This document shows positions 8,745 to 17,400 of a stretch of 64,000 nt of DNA, piece by piece (position 1 is the first letter of the stretch; every line of letters begins with the position of its first letter). The notes beneath the pieces are model-generated. The model ran no database searches and was not told the origin of the DNA. It worked only from the letters and a program-made list of their open reading frames with translations. Made by a program: the position numbers and the translations under genes. Source of the stretch: Bradyrhizobium algeriense (lineage in GTDB: Bacteria > Pseudomonadota > Alphaproteobacteria > Rhizobiales > Xanthobacteraceae); NCBI RefSeq assembly GCF_036924595.1, contig NZ_JAZHRV010000001.1, positions 4,092,001 through 4,156,000 of the forward strand. The letters are read 5' to 3'.

Positions 8745-8773
8745 GCGTCACGTATCCGTCATGATCCCGTCAT
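8745..8773 (+). promoter_or_regulatory. Pho box upstream of the phnM transcript
   Basis: Heptamers GCGTCAC (8745), CCGTCAT (8756) and CCGTCAT (8767) recur at exactly 11-bp spacing, the layout of PhoB binding sites. Two copies match CTGTCAT at 6 of 7 positions. They read toward the small ORF at 8801 and phnM. Confidence 0.65.
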
Positions 8774-8800
8774 CAAGCGCATCGAAGACGGGCGGCGCCA

Positions 8801-8950
8801 ATGATCCTTTCCTCGATTGCTGATGGACCCACACCGATGGCCGGCGCCCTGCCCGATTTCCGCGAGCTCGATGTCGAGGCCTTTCTCGACAAGTACGAAT
8901 CGGCCGAAGCATCCGTCCGTCAGCAATTCAACCAGAGTGCCGCATCGTGA
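8801..8950 (+). CDS. Small ORF translationally coupled to phnM (49 aa, unknown)
   Basis: An open frame of 49 codons starting MILSSIADGPTPM and ending RQQFNQSAAS. Its stop overlaps the phnM GTG start as GTGA, the arrangement expected for translational coupling. An internal ATG at 8837 is an alternative start. It is rich in acidic residues (RELDVEAFLDKYESAEAS) and looks helical. It begins 28 bp after the Pho box. No family was recognised; it could be a leader peptide or a real small protein. Confidence 0.5.
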   Translation: MILSSIADGPTPMAGALPDFRELDVEAFLDKYESAEASVRQQFNQSAAS

Positions 8951-10140
8951 CCGAACTGTTCATTGAAGGTGGCCGGGCGCTGCTCGGCCATGAGATATCA
9001 GAAACCACGTTGCGGATTGCCGGCCGCGAGATCGTCGCCGTGGGCACGGACAACAGCCACAGCTCGCCCGGCATCGATGCCGGCGGCTTGCTGGTGCTGC
9101 CGGGCATCGTCGATCTGCATGGCGATGCCTTCGAGCGGCAGATGATGCCGCGGCCAGGCGTCGATTTTCCGATCGACGTCGCACTGATCGACAGCGACCG
9201 GCAGGCGGTCGGCAACGGCATCACGACCGTCTATCACGCCACGACCTGGTCGTGGGAGCCTGGCCTGCGCAGCGCGGACAATGCCAGGTGCTTGCTGGAG
9301 GCGATCGAGCAGATGCGGCCGCAGCTCGCCGCCGACACCCGCTTCCATTTGCGTCACGAGACCTACAATATCGACGCCGAAAGCGAAATCATCGACTGGC
9401 TGTCGGAAGGCCGCGTCGACCTGTTCGCATTCAACGACCACATGGACTCGACCGTCGCGAGCCTCGCCAAGCCGCTGAAGCGCAGCCGGATGGTTGAGCG
9501 CACGGGGCTCACCAATGAGGCGTTCGACCGCCTGGTGCAAAGCGTGGTCACCCGCGGCCACGACGTGCCGGCTTCGATCGCCCGGCTGGCGCAGGCCGCC
9601 CGCGCGGCTGATGTCCGGATGCTCTCGCATGACGATGAAAGCCCGGCGATGCGGCAAGCCTATCGTGCGCAGGGCGTTGCCATCGCCGAATTTCCGGTCA
9701 ACGAGGAAACCGCCCGCGACGCTGCCGCAGCCTCTGACTTCATCGTGTTCGGCGCGCCCAATGTCGTGCGCGGCGGCAGCCACACCGGCTGGACCAAGGC
9801 CTCCGACATGGTCGCCAAGGGTCTGTGTTCGGTGCTGGCGTCGGATTATTACTACCCGGCGCCGCTGCTGGCGGCATTCCGGCTTGCGGCCGACGGTGTG
9901 CTGCCGCTGGCCGCGGCATGGCAACTGATCTCGTCAGCACCGGCGCGCGCCGCCGGCCTCGCCGATCGCGGCATGCTCGCCGCGGGACTGCGCGCCGACA
10001 TCGTTCTGGTCGACGACACGGCGCCGCGGCGGCCACGAATCGTCGCGGTCGTTGCCGCGGGGCGCCTGGTGCATCTGACGGAGGCAAACCGTCTCGTCCG
10101 CTCGTCCGTCGCTTCCCGCAAGGCAGTTGCAGCCGCGTAA
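8947..10140 (+). CDS. phnM: Alpha-D-ribose 1-methylphosphonate 5-triphosphate diphosphatase PhnM
   Basis: 397 residues with a GTG start. It is an amidohydrolase-superfamily enzyme that removes diphosphate from ribose 1-alkylphosphonate 5-triphosphate to make the PhnJ substrate. Family features are PGIVDLHGDAFER (metal ligands near residue 57), FRLRHE-type FHLRHETYNID, and LSHDDES. It is separated from the phnGHIJKL operon but carries its own Pho box, so the pathway is probably induced in parallel. Confidence 0.94.
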   Translation: MTELFIEGGRALLGHEISETTLRIAGREIVAVGTDNSHSSPGIDAGGLLVLPGIVDLHGDAFERQMMPRPGVDFPIDVALIDSDRQAVGNGITTVYHATTWSWEPGLRSADNARCLLEAIEQMRPQLAADTRFHLRHETYNIDAESEIIDWLSEGRVDLFAFNDHMDSTVASLAKPLKRSRMVERTGLTNEAFDRLVQSVVTRGHDVPASIARLAQAARAADVRMLSHDDESPAMRQAYRAQGVAIAEFPVNEETARDAAAASDFIVFGAPNVVRGGSHTGWTKASDMVAKGLCSVLASDYYYPAPLLAAFRLAADGVLPLAAAWQLISSAPARAAGLADRGMLAAGLRADIVLVDDTAPRRPRIVAVVAAGRLVHLTEANRLVRSSVASRKAVAAA

Positions 10141-10160
10141 GACGGCCTTATTCTGGCGCG

Positions 10161-10850
10161 ATGGCAAATTATCCCCGTTACGCGATCTATTACACCTCAG
10201 CGCAAGGCAGCGTGCTCGACCGGTTCGGTGCCTCGCTGCTCGGTTACGACGCCCATGGCGGCGACGAACTGCCCTTTCCGGATGGGCTCCCATTGGACTG
10301 GCGAGACCTGACGCAGGATCCCCGCAAATACGGCTTTCACGCCACGCTGAAGGCGCCGATGGCGCTGGCCGACGGCAAGGCCGAGGCACGGCTTGCCGCG
10401 GCATGCGAATTATTCGCCGATCTGGCCCGGCCCGTACCGGTGATCCAACCGGTGGTCGATTCGATCAGCGGTTTCATCGCGGTGATTCCGGCCGAACCGT
10501 CGGCAGAGCTCGAACTGCTCGCCGCCGAAGCGACGAAGGCATTCGATCCGTTCCGGGCTCCCCTCAGCCCGGAAGACCGTGCGCGGCGAAAGCCCGACAA
10601 GCTGACGGCGCGACAGCGCGACTATCTCGACCGCTGGGGCTACCCTTACGTCTTCGAGGAATTTCGATTCCATATGACGCTGACGGGACGGCTTCCCGCA
10701 GAACGGCGCGAGCATGTTGTGGCAATGCTGCGCGAGAGGTTTGCGGCAACGGGCATCGGGCCGCTCGCGATCGACGCGATTGCCCTATGCCGTCAGGAAA
10801 CTCCGAACTCGCGGTTTCGGGTCATTGGCCGCTGGCCATTGCAGGAATGA
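10161..10850 (+). CDS. DUF1045 phosphonate-operon 2H phosphoesterase-like protein
   Basis: 229 residues from ATG 10161 (MANYPRYAIYYTSAQG); a longer frame opening at 9825 lies inside phnM and was rejected. Two HxT motifs, FHATL at about residue 59 and FHMTL at about residue 172, define the 2H phosphoesterase fold. This family is regularly found with C-P lyase genes and has no settled function. Members of the 2H superfamily open cyclic phosphates, so a role on 5-phosphoribosyl 1,2-cyclic phosphate is a reasonable inference, as no phnP is visible here. It follows phnM by 20 bp. Confidence 0.85.
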   Translation: MANYPRYAIYYTSAQGSVLDRFGASLLGYDAHGGDELPFPDGLPLDWRDLTQDPRKYGFHATLKAPMALADGKAEARLAAACELFADLARPVPVIQPVVDSISGFIAVIPAEPSAELELLAAEATKAFDPFRAPLSPEDRARRKPDKLTARQRDYLDRWGYPYVFEEFRFHMTLTGRLPAERREHVVAMLRERFAATGIGPLAIDAIALCRQETPNSRFRVIGRWPLQE

Positions 10851-10895
10851 CGGGCCAGCGTACCAGAATCAAAATATCGAAAACAACCCCATGCA

Positions 10896-12415
10896 GTCGC
10901 CCGTGAAGAATCCTGATCTCAGGTTTGATTGATCGACGGCTCCGGGAAGAGTGCCGTCAGGATTTGGCGCAACAAGAGTGTGAGCCAGCGGATCAGACGG
11001 CGGAAGTTGTAGCCGACGGCGGCGAGGACGGCGTTGGCAGCGTCGCCGCGGCGGAACCAGAGATAGTTGCGACCCATGCGGTGCTCGGCCTTGAGATGGC
11101 CGATGACGGGCTCGACGGCGGACCTGCGGCGCAATTCGCGCTTGATCTTGGGCGTCACCCCACGCTTCTGGCCAGAGATGAAGACCCTGAACCTGTAGTC
11201 GGGCGGCGCATTGTGGCCGCGGTATCCCTTGTCCGCGAGGATGCGCGCGATGGTGCTGCCGACGAGCGCCTCCATGTCCGGGATCACGCTTGCCAGGGTG
11301 TGACCGTCGTAAGGGTTGCCGGGCAGCGCTTTCACATGGGCGACGAACTGGCCGCCCTTGCAGTGCTTGAGGGTGGTGGCGACGCTCACCTTGACGCCGA
11401 ACTCGTAAGGCCGATGCGCCTTGCCTTTGCCGATGCATTCGACTTCCGGCGCGTGCAGGGAATAGATCTTCGGCCCGCGCTGATGCTGTTTCTGCTCGCG
11501 CACCCGCCGAGCCAGCGCCAGCAGCTTTGTAAACGCCGCTTCGAGCCCGCCGTCGCCCTCGATCTTGCGGGCGATGTCACGGATGACGCGGCCGAGATAG
11601 GTGCGCAGTTTCTTGAGCATCCGGTTGGCGCGCTTGAACTGCTTGGCGTGGGCATAGCGCTGATGCTGGATCAGCGCGAGCTTGCCCACCCGCGCATAGG
11701 ATTGGCGCAAATCCACCCCGCGCAGCTTCGCCAGCCGCACCAATTTCTCGCGCGCCCGGTTCAGAAGCTTCGCATCGGTGGGGAACGTCACGTTTTTGGG
11801 CTGAACCGTGGTATCGACGATCACCCGTGACAGTTCGGATGGCTTGATCGCCTTGGTCCTGGTGGCAACCGACAGGCTTTCCTGGATCAGCGCAGCCAGC
11901 CGCTCCTCGCCCATGCGGCTTCGCCAGCGCGTCAGCGACGAGCGGTCGAACACCAGCCGGTGCTGGAAGAATTCCTCGCCGCAGAAGTATTGGTAATAGG
12001 GGTTCTCGACCCAACGCTCGCACAGCACCTCATCGGAGAGGTCATAGCTGTGCTTGAGGATCGCCAGCCCCGCCATCAATCGCGTCGGCAGCGGCGGCTG
12101 GCCGGGGCCGTCCGTGTAGACCTCGCCGAGGCGCCCTTCCAGGAACCCCCAATCCACCGTGCGCCCCAGCGTCACCAGTGGATGCTTCATGTCGATGATC
12201 TGATCGAGCCGGGACCGGAACAGATCCTGCTCACCCGTTTCTCGCCGTTCCCGTGGCCGCATCGCGCCCCCGCCAAATCATTCCCAGGCGAGAGAATCAC
12301 GAATCAAGTTTGCAAGGAATCCCCTTCCGCACGCCAGGTTTCCGGCAAATTCGACTGCCCAAATGTCGCGTTTTCAGATTCCATATCAGTCACTTGGGAA
12401 TTCTTCACCGACGAC
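10896..12415. mobile_element. IS5-type insertion sequence with terminal inverted repeats
   Basis: About 1520 bp. The ends align as GTCGCCCGTGAAGAATCC (left) and GTCGTCGGTGAAGAATTCC (read inward from the right). The hexamer CATGCA occurs directly outside both ends (10890-10895 and 12416-12421), consistent with a target duplication. It holds one intact transposase gene and sits in the gap between the DUF1045 gene and gguB, interrupting no visible gene. If the duplication is really CATG, the boundaries shift by two bases. Confidence 0.85.
10919..12262 (-). CDS. IS5-family transposase
   Basis: 447 residues, intact. DDE-type features are VIVDTTVQPKNVTFPTDAKL (first Asp), ILADKGYRGHN (second Asp) and SAVEPVIGHLKAEHRMGRN (Glu). 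The N-terminal part (LMAGLAILKHSYDLSDEVLCERW) is the DUF772-like region of IS5-type transposases. It occupies nearly the whole element, ending about 23 bp from the left end. With no frameshift, the element may still be mobile. Confidence 0.93.
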   Translation of the reverse strand: MRPRERRETGEQDLFRSRLDQIIDMKHPLVTLGRTVDWGFLEGRLGEVYTDGPGQPPLPTRLMAGLAILKHSYDLSDEVLCERWVENPYYQYFCGEEFFQHRLVFDRSSLTRWRSRMGEERLAALIQESLSVATRTKAIKPSELSRVIVDTTVQPKNVTFPTDAKLLNRAREKLVRLAKLRGVDLRQSYARVGKLALIQHQRYAHAKQFKRANRMLKKLRTYLGRVIRDIARKIEGDGGLEAAFTKLLALARRVREQKQHQRGPKIYSLHAPEVECIGKGKAHRPYEFGVKVSVATTLKHCKGGQFVAHVKALPGNPYDGHTLASVIPDMEALVGSTIARILADKGYRGHNAPPDYRFRVFISGQKRGVTPKIKRELRRRSAVEPVIGHLKAEHRMGRNYLWFRRGDAANAVLAAVGYNFRRLIRWLTLLLRQILTALFPEPSINQT

Positions 12416-12480
12416 CATGCAAAGTAGGATTGGAGCACCAAATGGCCCGTCTTCACGGCCCAACCTGAGCTCATCCTGCC

Positions 12481-13662
12481 CTATCGCCGCTGGTTGTAGA
12501 CGTCGAGGCAGACGGCGCCGAGCAGCACCAGCCCCTTGATCACCTGCTGGTAGTCGATGCCGATGCCGAGGATGGACATGCCGTTGTTCATGACCCCCAT
12601 GATCATGGCCCCGATCACCGCGCCGCCGACCCGGCCGACGCCGCCATAGGCGGACGCGCCGCCGATAAAGCAGGCCGCGATGACGTCGAGCTCGAAGCCG
12701 GCTCCCGCCTTCGGCGTCGCCGTATTGAGCCGCGCGGCGAACACCAGTCCGGCCAATGCGGCCAGCACGCCCATGTTGACGAAGGTCAGAAACGTCAGCC
12801 GCTCGGTCTTGATGCCGGACAGGCTCGCGGCCCTGGCGTTGCCGCCGATGGCATAGATATGACGGCCAATCACGGTGCGGGTGGTGACGAAAGCGTAGAG
12901 CCCGATCAGCGCCGTCATGATCACCAGCACGTTGGGCAGGCCGCGGTGCGAGGCGATGAGACCTGCAAAGAACACGATCACGGCGAACAGCACCGCGCTC
13001 TTGGCGACGAAGAACCCAAAGGGCTCGACCTCGATACCGTGCGAGGCCTGCCGCGCCCGGTTCTTCGCGCTGGTATAGACCAAAGCCACCGCCAATACGG
13101 CCCCGATCAACAGCGATGTCGGATAAAGCGTGCCGGCGCCGGGAAACAGTTCGGGGATGAAGCCTGAGGACAGCTTCTGGAAGGTCGGCGGAAACGGCCC
13201 GACCGACTGGCCCGCCAGGATCGCGAGCGCAAGGCCCTTGAACACCAGCATGCCGGCGAGCGTGACGATAAAGGACGGGATCTTGAAATAGGCAACCCAA
13301 TAGCCCTGGGCGGCGCCGATCAGCGCGCCGACGAGCAGGCAGGCGACGAAGGCCAGCGGATAGGCAATGTGATAGCGCACCATCAGCACCGCGGCGACGG
13401 CACCGACGAAGCCCGCGACCGAGCCAACCGACAGGTCGATATGGCCGGTGACAATGATCAGCAGCATGCCGAGCGCCATGATCACGATGTAGCTGTTCTG
13501 CAGCACCAGATTGGTCAGGTTCAGCGGCTGCAGCAGCGTGCCGTCGGTCATGACCTGGAAGAACAGCATGATCGCAAACAGCGACAGCAGCATGCCGTAA
13601 TTGCGCAGATTGTTCTTGATGAAGCCGGTGTGCCCGGGCAGCGCAACCGCCTTGTCGGTCAT
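12481..13662 (-). CDS. gguB: Multiple-monosaccharide ABC transporter permease GguB
   Basis: 393 residues with about ten membrane segments. The sugar-permease motif GHIDLSVGSVAGFVG is near residue 90 and IACFIGGASAYGGVGRVGGAVIG near the C terminus. It is the membrane channel for the ChvE-GguA system, which takes up glucose, galactose, arabinose and xylose in rhizobia. It overlaps gguA as ATGA. The IS5-type element lies 65 bp beyond its stop. Confidence 0.92.
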   Translation of the reverse strand: MTDKAVALPGHTGFIKNNLRNYGMLLSLFAIMLFFQVMTDGTLLQPLNLTNLVLQNSYIVIMALGMLLIIVTGHIDLSVGSVAGFVGAVAAVLMVRYHIAYPLAFVACLLVGALIGAAQGYWVAYFKIPSFIVTLAGMLVFKGLALAILAGQSVGPFPPTFQKLSSGFIPELFPGAGTLYPTSLLIGAVLAVALVYTSAKNRARQASHGIEVEPFGFFVAKSAVLFAVIVFFAGLIASHRGLPNVLVIMTALIGLYAFVTTRTVIGRHIYAIGGNARAASLSGIKTERLTFLTFVNMGVLAALAGLVFAARLNTATPKAGAGFELDVIAACFIGGASAYGGVGRVGGAVIGAMIMGVMNNGMSILGIGIDYQQVIKGLVLLGAVCLDVYNQRR

Positions 13663-15221
13663 GGCCGCAAATCTCCCTGAAGTACCTTCTTGTCCATTTC
13701 CTTGTTGCGCATGATGGCCCGCATGATCCTTTCCTGGGTGGCCTCGGCGGCCGCGAATTCTCCGACAAAGGCGCCGTCATTCATCACGCTGATGCGGTCG
13801 CAAACCCCGAGCAGTTCCGGCATCTCCGACGAGATCATCACCACCCCCTTGCCGGCCTCGGCAAGCTCGTTGATGATACAATAGATTTCGTACTTTGCCC
13901 CGACATCGATGCCGCGCGTAGGCTCGTCGAGGATCAATACTTTCGGATCGGTCATCAGCCATTTCGACAGCACGACTTTCTGCTGGTTGCCACCGGAGAG
14001 CTGGCCGGTCTCCTGATAGACATCGGAACACCTGATCCGCATCCGGTTGCGGTAATCGCTCGCAACGCGCAATTCGGACATGTCATCGATCACGCCTTGG
14101 CGCGCCACGCGGCTGAGGCTTGCCAGCGTGATGTTCTTGCGGACGTCGCTGTCAAGGATCAGGCCGAGTTGCTTGCGGTCCTCGGTGACGTAAGCGAGGC
14201 CGGCATCGATCGCCGCCGCCACGCTCGACAGGTGGACCTCCCTTCCATCGAGCCAGACGCGGCCGCTGATGCGGTCTCCCCAGGCGCGGCCGAACAGGCT
14301 CATGGCGAATTCAGTGCGGCCGGCGCCCATCAACCCGGCAATCCCGACCACCTCGCCGCGCCGGACCTCGAAATCGACTTCCTTGATCACCCGGCGTTCG
14401 CGGTGTTGTGGGTGGTACACCGTCCAGTCCTGCACGGCGAAGACCGGCTCGCCGATCGCGGCCGTGCGTTGCGGAAAGCGATGGGCCAGGTCGCGATCGA
14501 CCATGCTGCGGATGATACGGTCCTCTTCCACCGGCTCGGCCCGGCAATCGATGCTGTCGACGGTGCGGCCATCGCGCAGCACCGTGATCCGGTCGGCGAC
14601 GCGGGCGACCTCCGACAATTTGTGCGAGATCAGGATCGAGGCGATCCCCTGCGCGCGGAACGCAAGCAGACGATCCAATAGCGCCGCGCTGTCGTTCTCA
14701 TTCAGGCTGGCGGTCGGTTCGTCGAGGATCAATAGTCGCACCCGCTTGGACAAGGCCTTGGCGATTTCGACCAGTTGCTGCTTGCCGACGCCAAGGTCCG
14801 TCACCAGCGTATCGGGCATCTCGGTGAGGCCGACCTGGGCGAGCAGTTCCTGGGTCCGGCGATAGACCGTGTCGCGGTCGATCACGCCGAGACGGGACGG
14901 CGGATGCGACAGGAAGATGTTCTCCGCAATCGACATCAGCGGAATCAGCGCCAGCTCCTGGTGGATGATGATGATGCCGAGCGCTTCGGAATCATTGACG
15001 TCACGAAAGCGCCGCTCCTCGCCGTCGAAGATGATGCTGCCTTCATAATCGCCATGGGGGTAGACGCCGCTGAGAACCTTCATCAGGGTCGACTTGCCGG
15101 CGCCGTTCTCGCCGACCAGCGCATGGATCTGGCCCGCCTCAACCGTGAAGTTGACGTCGCGCAGGGCCTGAACGCCGGAAAAGCTCTTGCTCACGCCGCG
15201 CATTTCGAGAATTGCGGTCAT
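13659..15221 (-). CDS. gguA: Multiple-monosaccharide ABC transporter ATP-binding protein GguA
   Basis: 520 residues with two fused ABC domains. The first has Walker A GENGAGKST near residue 40 and LILDEPTASLNEND. The second has the degenerate Walker A region GLMGAGRTEFAMSLFG and an LSGGNQQKVVLSKWL signature, as usual for class-2 sugar importers. It follows chvE after an 89-bp gap with a strong stem-loop. Confidence 0.93.
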   Translation of the reverse strand: MTAILEMRGVSKSFSGVQALRDVNFTVEAGQIHALVGENGAGKSTLMKVLSGVYPHGDYEGSIIFDGEERRFRDVNDSEALGIIIIHQELALIPLMSIAENIFLSHPPSRLGVIDRDTVYRRTQELLAQVGLTEMPDTLVTDLGVGKQQLVEIAKALSKRVRLLILDEPTASLNENDSAALLDRLLAFRAQGIASILISHKLSEVARVADRITVLRDGRTVDSIDCRAEPVEEDRIIRSMVDRDLAHRFPQRTAAIGEPVFAVQDWTVYHPQHRERRVIKEVDFEVRRGEVVGIAGLMGAGRTEFAMSLFGRAWGDRISGRVWLDGREVHLSSVAAAIDAGLAYVTEDRKQLGLILDSDVRKNITLASLSRVARQGVIDDMSELRVASDYRNRMRIRCSDVYQETGQLSGGNQQKVVLSKWLMTDPKVLILDEPTRGIDVGAKYEIYCIINELAEAGKGVVMISSEMPELLGVCDRISVMNDGAFVGEFAAAEATQERIMRAIMRNKEMDKKVLQGDLRP

Positions 15222-15275
15222 CGCGCCATCACGTCCATTATCTGTTTATCTCGCTGCGGTCGCACACAGGCAGGT

Positions 15276-15303
15276 GGCGGCGCCGGTAATCGCCGGCGCC
15301 GCC
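15276..15303 (-). promoter_or_regulatory. GC-rich stem-loop between chvE and gguA
   Basis: Arms GGCGGCGCCGG (15276-15286) and CCGGCGCCGCC (15293-15303) pair perfectly around six bases. It starts 7 bp past the chvE stop and has no T-run. It probably protects the chvE message from 3' decay or partly attenuates transcription into gguAB. Confidence 0.6.
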
Positions 15304-15310
15304 GTCCCGC

Positions 15311-16384
15311 TCAGTCGAACTGCGCACGCTTGTAGTAGCCGCCGTCGATCAGCACCTTCTCCCAGTTGCTCTTGTCGACGACGACAGGCTTCAGGAGATA
15401 GGACGGTACCACCTTGACACCGTTGTTGTAGGTCTTGGTGTCGTTGACGGTCACTTCCTTGCCGCTGAGCGAGGCGTCCACCATGTCGGCGGTGACGCGG
15501 GCGAGATCGCGGGTGTCCTTGAAGATGGTCGAATACTGCTCGCCGCGCTGCATCGACTTGATCGACGGCACCTCGGCATCCTGGCCGCTGACGACAGGCA
15601 TCGCCATGTTGCCGCTGCCATAGCCGACGCCCTTCAGCGAAGAGAGAATGCCGATGGACAGGCCATCATAGGGAGAGAGCACGGCATCGACCCGCTTGCG
15701 GCCGTAGAACGCGCTCAGGAGGTTGTCCATTCGCGCCTGAGCCGTGGCGCCATCCCAGCGCAAGGTCGAGACCTTGTCCATGCCCTTCTGGCCGCTGCCG
15801 ATCACCAGCTTGCCGCTGTCGATATAGGGTTGCAGCACCGACATCGAGCCGTTGTAGAAGAAGTAGGCGTTGTTATCGTCCGGCGAGCCGCCGAACAATT
15901 CGATGTTGAAGGGCCCCTTGCCTTCCTTCAGCCCGAGCCCCTGCTCGATCGACTGCGCCTGCAGCACGCCGACCTGGAAATTGTCGAACGTGGCGTAGTA
16001 ATCGACGTTGGGCGTGTCGCGGATCAACCGGTCATAGGCGATGACCGTGATCCCCTTGGCCTTGGCCTGCTTCAGCACGTCCGACAGCGTGGTGCCGTCG
16101 ATCGCCGCGATCACCAGCACCTTGGCGCCCTTGGTCACCATGTTCTCGACCTGAGAGAGCTGGTTCGGAATGTCGTCCTCGGCGTATTGCAAATCGGTGC
16201 CGTAGCCGCGCTCCTTCAGGATTTTCACGATGTTGTTGCCATCGTCGATCCAGCGTGCCGAGGATTTTGTCGGCATGGCGATGCCGACCGTTCCCTTGCT
16301 CTGGGCGAAAGCGCCGGTCACCGCCGTTGCGGCCATGGTTGCTGCCAGCGCCAGGGCCGACAATGTGGTCTTCAGACTAGTCAT
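15311..16384 (-). CDS. chvE: Periplasmic multiple-sugar-binding protein ChvE
   Basis: 357 residues. A signal peptide ends near residue 27 (TGAFA then QSKGTVG). The mature sequence has the periplasmic sugar-binding family pattern, with [33 protein letters not shown] and [15 protein letters not shown]. In Agrobacterium ChvE binds aldoses for uptake and also signals to a sensor kinase; nothing here shows a virulence role. It has GGGAG before the ATG and lies 113 bp downstream of the lactonase gene. Confidence 0.92.
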   Translation of the reverse strand: MTSLKTTLSALALAATMAATAVTGAFAQSKGTVGIAMPTKSSARWIDDGNNIVKILKERGYGTDLQYAEDDIPNQLSQVENMVTKGAKVLVIAAIDGTTLSDVLKQAKAKGITVIAYDRLIRDTPNVDYYATFDNFQVGVLQAQSIEQGLGLKEGKGPFNIELFGGSPDDNNAYFFYNGSMSVLQPYIDSGKLVIGSGQKGMDKVSTLRWDGATAQARMDNLLSAFYGRKRVDAVLSPYDGLSIGILSSLKGVGYGSGNMAMPVVSGQDAEVPSIKSMQRGEQYSTIFKDTRDLARVTADMVDASLSGKEVTVNDTKTYNNGVKVVPSYLLKPVVVDKSNWEKVLIDGGYYKRAQFD

Positions 16385-16497
16385 GCTTCACTCCCTTGAT
16401 ATCAGAGGATCTATGGTTCCTGGATTGTCGGACCGCTGAATGCGGTTCTTGAAACTCAGTCGTTCTCGCGCATTTGTGTGCGCCTCGTGTTCCTCCA

Positions 16498-17400
16498 TCA
16501 ACCTGTTGCAAGTTTTACGTCCGGTTCAGGGCGGCCACGCGCTGCTACATCGAGCACGAAGGTGCGGCCATGATCGGGATCGGCGCGTTTCGCCTCCTCC
16601 GCCATCCCCTGCCAGGCCGAGGTAACGAGCAGGCGTGAGAAATCTGGCCCGACAAAGGCAGGACAACTCGACTGCCGTGCCGGAACGCGGAGCGTGCGCA
16701 GATGCTCGCCTTGCGGGCTGTAGACATCGATGCAGCCGCCGCCCCAGCGCGCATTCCAGATCAGCCCGTCGGCATCGACCACCGCACCGTCGATGCCGCC
16801 GCCACCTCGCCGGGTGACCAGCGCGACCGGCGCGCCGCGCGGCAGGCCGGTCGCCGCATCGAGGTCGACGCGGAACAGCATGTTCTTCCCGGTGTCGGCG
16901 AAATAGCCGATCGTCCCGTCCGGCGAGAAGCAGATCGCGTTCGGGATCGTGATGCTCTCATAGAGACACGACAGTTCGCCGCGATGCAGCGCATAGATGG
17001 CGCCCAGTTCCCGCTCGGCCTGGCGCCCCATGGTGCCGATCCAGAAAGTGCCGGACGGATGAACCCGCGCATCGTTCGAACGCGTCGCCGCATTGTCGGC
17101 TTCCAGCGGACAGTACAGCGTCATCCGACCATCGGCCGCATCGCGGACATAGAGGCCGTCATCGGCAACGAGGAGCTGGCGGTGCGCATCGATCCGCCCA
17201 AGCGCACTGCCCATCACGTCGAGCGAATGGATCGTGATCCGGCCGGTATCGAGCCGCGCCTTGAACAGCCGGCATTCGACGATGTCGAACCACCAGGCCG
17301 TATCGGTGGCGGCGTCGTAGGTCGGTCCCTCGCCAAGATGACACCGCTCGCTACAGAGAACGGTCGTCGGCACCTCTTCCATTGTGCGATCGCCGATCAT
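16498..17400 (-). CDS. SMP-30/gluconolactonase-family sugar lactonase
   Basis: 300 residues; an in-frame ATG at 17382 (MEEVPTTV) is a plausible alternative start. It is a six-bladed propeller hydrolase: CHLGEGPTYD holds the N-terminal metal Glu, SNDARVHPSGTFWIGTM the middle ligand region and GGIDGAVVDADGLIWNARW the catalytic Asp region. It should open an aldonolactone. Its position after galactose dehydrogenase suggests galactono-1,4-lactone as substrate. The ATG overlaps the galM stop by one base (TAATG). Confidence 0.85.
   Translation of the reverse strand: MIGDRTMEEVPTTVLCSERCHLGEGPTYDAATDTAWWFDIVECRLFKARLDTGRITIHSLDVMGSALGRIDAHRQLLVADDGLYVRDAADGRMTLYCPLEADNAATRSNDARVHPSGTFWIGTMGRQAERELGAIYALHRGELSCLYESITIPNAICFSPDGTIGYFADTGKNMLFRVDLDAATGLPRGAPVALVTRRGGGGIDGAVVDADGLIWNARWGGGCIDVYSPQGEHLRTLRVPARQSSCPAFVGPDFSRLLVTSAWQGMAEEAKRADPDHGRTFVLDVAARGRPEPDVKLATG

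Noticed and set aside
9825..10160. Longer start for the DUF1045 gene
   Set aside because: The extension lies in phnM coding sequence and reads as Arg/Gly/Pro-rich noise; ATG 10161 gives the family N terminus.
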